Assembly (NCBI RefSeq): GCF_003171515.1
Contig: NC_089392.1
Coordinates: 2,480,001 to 2,544,000, forward strand
Reading direction: 5' to 3'
DNA from: Pyrenophora tritici-repentis
Taxonomy: Eukaryota; Ascomycota; Dothideomycetes; Pleosporales; Pleosporaceae
DNA length: 64,000 bases
Part shown: positions 62,067-64,000 of the stretch, in pieces
Layout: every line of letters starts with the position of its first letter
Numbering within the stretch: the first letter of the stretch is position 1
The notes under the pieces: generated by a model
What the model saw: only the letters and a program-made list of their open reading frames with translations
The model's database searches: none
Told to the model about the DNA's origin: nothing
Made by a program: the position numbers and the translations under genes

Positions 62067-62727
62067 TGGATGGGAGCCATGCGAGATTTGCTGGTGGTTG
62101 ACTGTATTAAGGTGCCGTGAGTTGGCGGGGGTGGATATCTTCTAGTTGTGGTTGTGACAGTGGAGCGATGTCCTTGATTCTATGACTAACGTTTTGGAGA
62201 TTTAAGGCAGGCATAGCATTTCGTCACAGAAGCTTCAGCGAGCGGCAAATCATGCGGCTGCAATCGCTGATGGAGCTAAGCTCGAGTCGACACGATCTAA
62301 CCTCTAAACAGCAGCCAAGACGCAAACCCCTGTTCCGCGAACATCGTCATGGCTTCATTTTTAAACGTCAGTCACCGGAAAAATCAAAATCTCACGTTAT
62401 GTTGAAGTGTATCCAACATTCGTAAAGATGATTTACATCAAATATAGCCATGTCAATCGCGGACTTTGCGGAGTCCGGATACGGAGTCACATGAAAACTA
62501 TTACGAAATTATAGAAACGAGTAGTATCGAAGTGGATCAATACGCCGGTCGCTAGCTAGTACATCACGGTTCTCCGTATTACTTACCACATCGCAGCTGT
62601 GGTAGAATTTGTTGACCGCGGAGTCTCGGCGCGTATCTTCTCAAACACCTCATATTCATACAAATATGACCACTTCACCCGAGCCTGAAGCCAGTTCATA
62701 ACGGCCAGTATCGACCTAGGTCCCAAG
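62067..62727. promoter_or_regulatory. Divergent promoter, Zn2Cys6 regulator / MFS transporter
   Basis: 661 bp shared upstream region. CGG-type half sites expected for Zn2Cys6 binding occur (for example CGGAGTCCGGATACGGAG around 62470-62487, an inverted CGGA...TCCG pair), but I cannot assign a specific operator. Confidence 0.35.
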
Positions 62728-64000
62728 ATGGAATCTTCGCTCAACTCTCAGAGCAACCATCACCAAATGGATCCCTCATCAAACCCCCAAAGCAAAAAGC
62801 CTTCAATGGACACCCCAGACCTAGAGTCAAAACGACAATCCTCCTCGAGCCCTCAAACCTACACTCAGACTGACTTCGAACGCCTCGGCCGCGAACGCCC
62901 TGCTTCATTTAGCTCCCTTCCCCATGAGATAGGTTTCTGCTTCGCTCTCCTCGGCTCCATGTTCGTCGCCGAATACATGATCTCAGGCTTCAGCATCCTT
63001 CTTCCCCCCCTCGCCTCCGCCTTGTCCATCCCATCCAACGCAAAAACATGGCCATCATCCGTATTCTCCCTTATAACCGGCGCCTTCCTGCTTCCATTTG
63101 GCCGTCTCGCCGATATGTACGGCGGGTACATCGTTTTCAACGTGGGTCTGGCATGGTTTATAATCTGGTCCGTCATTGCGGGTTTCTCGCAGAATTACCA
63201 GATGTTGATTGCGTGTCGGGCGCTTCAAGGATTCGGGCCTGCGGCATTCTTGCCGTCAGGAATCATGCTGTTGGGCAGTATCTACCGGCCTGGACCGAGG
63301 AAGAACTTGGTGTTTAGCTTGTATGGTGCTTTCGCGCCAGTGGGCTTTTTCGCGGGCATTTTCCTCGCAGGTGTAGCGGCACAGTTCATCACGTGGCGTT
63401 GGTGGTTTTGGATCGGATCCATTATGCTCGCCATCGTGGCTTTGACGTCTTACTTCTGTATTCCGAAGCTAGGGGGACAGACACCGGAGGACTGGGACGC
63501 GAAGAAAAATATTACCATGGATTGGTGGGGCACTGCGACTGTTGTGCCGGGTTTGGTCCTCATCATCTTCGCCCTCACTGATGGAAGCCATGCGCCAGAC
63601 GGGTGGGCAACACCATACATACCCGTCACCCTTGTCCTCGGCATCGCCTTTCTCGCGGTGTTTATCTACATCGAAGGCTGGGTAGCTGAACAGCCCTTCC
63701 TCCCCAGCTCCATGTTCCGCGTCAAGGGTATGAAAACATTAACCGTCGCCCTCTTCCTCTTCTACGGCACATTTGGAATTTTCATCTTCTACGCCAGTTT
63801 CTACATCGAAGATGTCGTTGGCGCAACCCCGCTACTCACCGCCACCTGGTTCACACCCATGTGTGTTGGCGGCTTAATCCTATCTACTGTCGGTGGACTA
63901 ATCCTACATCTACTACCCGGCCGCGCGCTCTTACTCCTCAGTGGTGCCGCCTTTACCCTCACCCCCCTCCTCTTCGCCATCTTACCCAACAAATTCAACT
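62728..64000 (+). CDS. MFS drug:H+ antiporter (DHA2/ATR1-like), N-terminal part
   Basis: Plasma-membrane major-facilitator transporter. The frame is open from ATG 62728 to the window end (424 codons) without an intron; the C-terminus is missing. The first ~75 residues are a Ser/Gln/Pro-rich cytosolic tail. About eleven hydrophobic segments follow. MFS signatures: LLPFGRLADMYGG (the conserved G-x-LaD loop between TM2 and TM3) and RALQGFGPAAFLPSG, then YGAFAPVGFFAGIFLAG (motif C-like of antiporters). A 14-segment DHA2 topology fits the fungal aminotriazole-resistance (ATR1) group, but the substrate is unknown. Divergent from the adjacent Zn2Cys6 regulator gene. Confidence 0.87.
   Translation, partial: MESSLNSQSNHHQMDPSSNPQSKKPSMDTPDLESKRQSSSSPQTYTQTDFERLGRERPASFSSLPHEIGFCFALLGSMFVAEYMISGFSILLPPLASALSIPSNAKTWPSSVFSLITGAFLLPFGRLADMYGGYIVFNVGLAWFIIWSVIAGFSQNYQMLIACRALQGFGPAAFLPSGIMLLGSIYRPGPRKNLVFSLYGAFAPVGFFAGIFLAGVAAQFITWRWWFWIGSIMLAIVALTSYFCIPKLGGQTPEDWDAKKNITMDWWGTATVVPGLVLIIFALTDGSHAPDGWATPYIPVTLVLGIAFLAVFIYIEGWVAEQPFLPSSMFRVKGMKTLTVALFLFYGTFGIFIFYASFYIEDVVGATPLLTATWFTPMCVGGLILSTVGGLILHLLPGRALLLLSGAAFTLTPLLFAILPNKFN

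Overview
The window is nuclear DNA of a filamentous ascomycete, most likely a dothideomycete of the order Pleosporales (Pyrenophora/Alternaria-like). This is inferred from the short GT-AG introns (mostly 45-70 nt) with CTAAC-type branch points, CA-rich leaders, the fungal families present (WSC/DUF1996, GH76, Zn2Cys6, SPT21/AMS2-type GATA factor) and the style of the proteins. No species can be fixed from sequence alone. Exon structures below were built by hand from splice signals and reading-frame continuity. Where I give an amino-acid total, the exon lengths sum to whole codons.

Layout. 1-6.9 kb: the 5' half of a secreted GH1 beta-glucosidase (-), V-ATPase subunit c (-, five exons, one of 13 nt), the snoRNP/spliceosome protein Snu13 (+), and a secreted DUF1996/WSC protein (-). 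6.9-13.7 kb: a gene-poor stretch with one promoter-and-leader-like segment near 12.8-13.3 kb. 13.7-22 kb: a Gfo/Idh/MocA oxidoreductase, a low-complexity proline/serine-rich protein and a PIF1 helicase (all -). 23-31 kb: a Pub1/TIA-1-type three-RRM protein (-), a probable Mediator subunit (+), a THN-reductase-like SDR (-) and a SurE-like phosphatase (+). 32-39.5 kb: an SPT21/AMS2-type GATA factor that also carries a Zn2Cys6-like cluster (-), SmD2 (+) and dihydroxyacetone kinase (-).

41.0-48.8 kb is a complete Ty3/Gypsy LTR retrotransposon on the minus strand: 212-bp LTRs that look identical, a GTAT target duplication, and intact gag, protease and RT-RNase H-integrase frames. It sits 17 bp upstream of the start codon of an F-box gene (+). 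51.7-55.3 kb is an Argonaute gene (-) whose N-terminal domain is interrupted by two in-frame TGA codons five codons apart. 56.5-64 kb: a DUF1993 protein (-), a GH76 mannanase (-), and a divergent Zn2Cys6 regulator (-) / MFS transporter (+) pair cut by the window end.

Two short inverted-repeat elements (4.7 kb and 56.2 kb) share termini and core and form a MITE-like family. The most interesting region is 41-56 kb: a recent-looking retrotransposon, a gene whose leader it entered, and a damaged RNA-silencing gene within 15 kb. Most other genes are unrelated housekeeping or secreted-enzyme genes, with no sign of a biosynthetic cluster.
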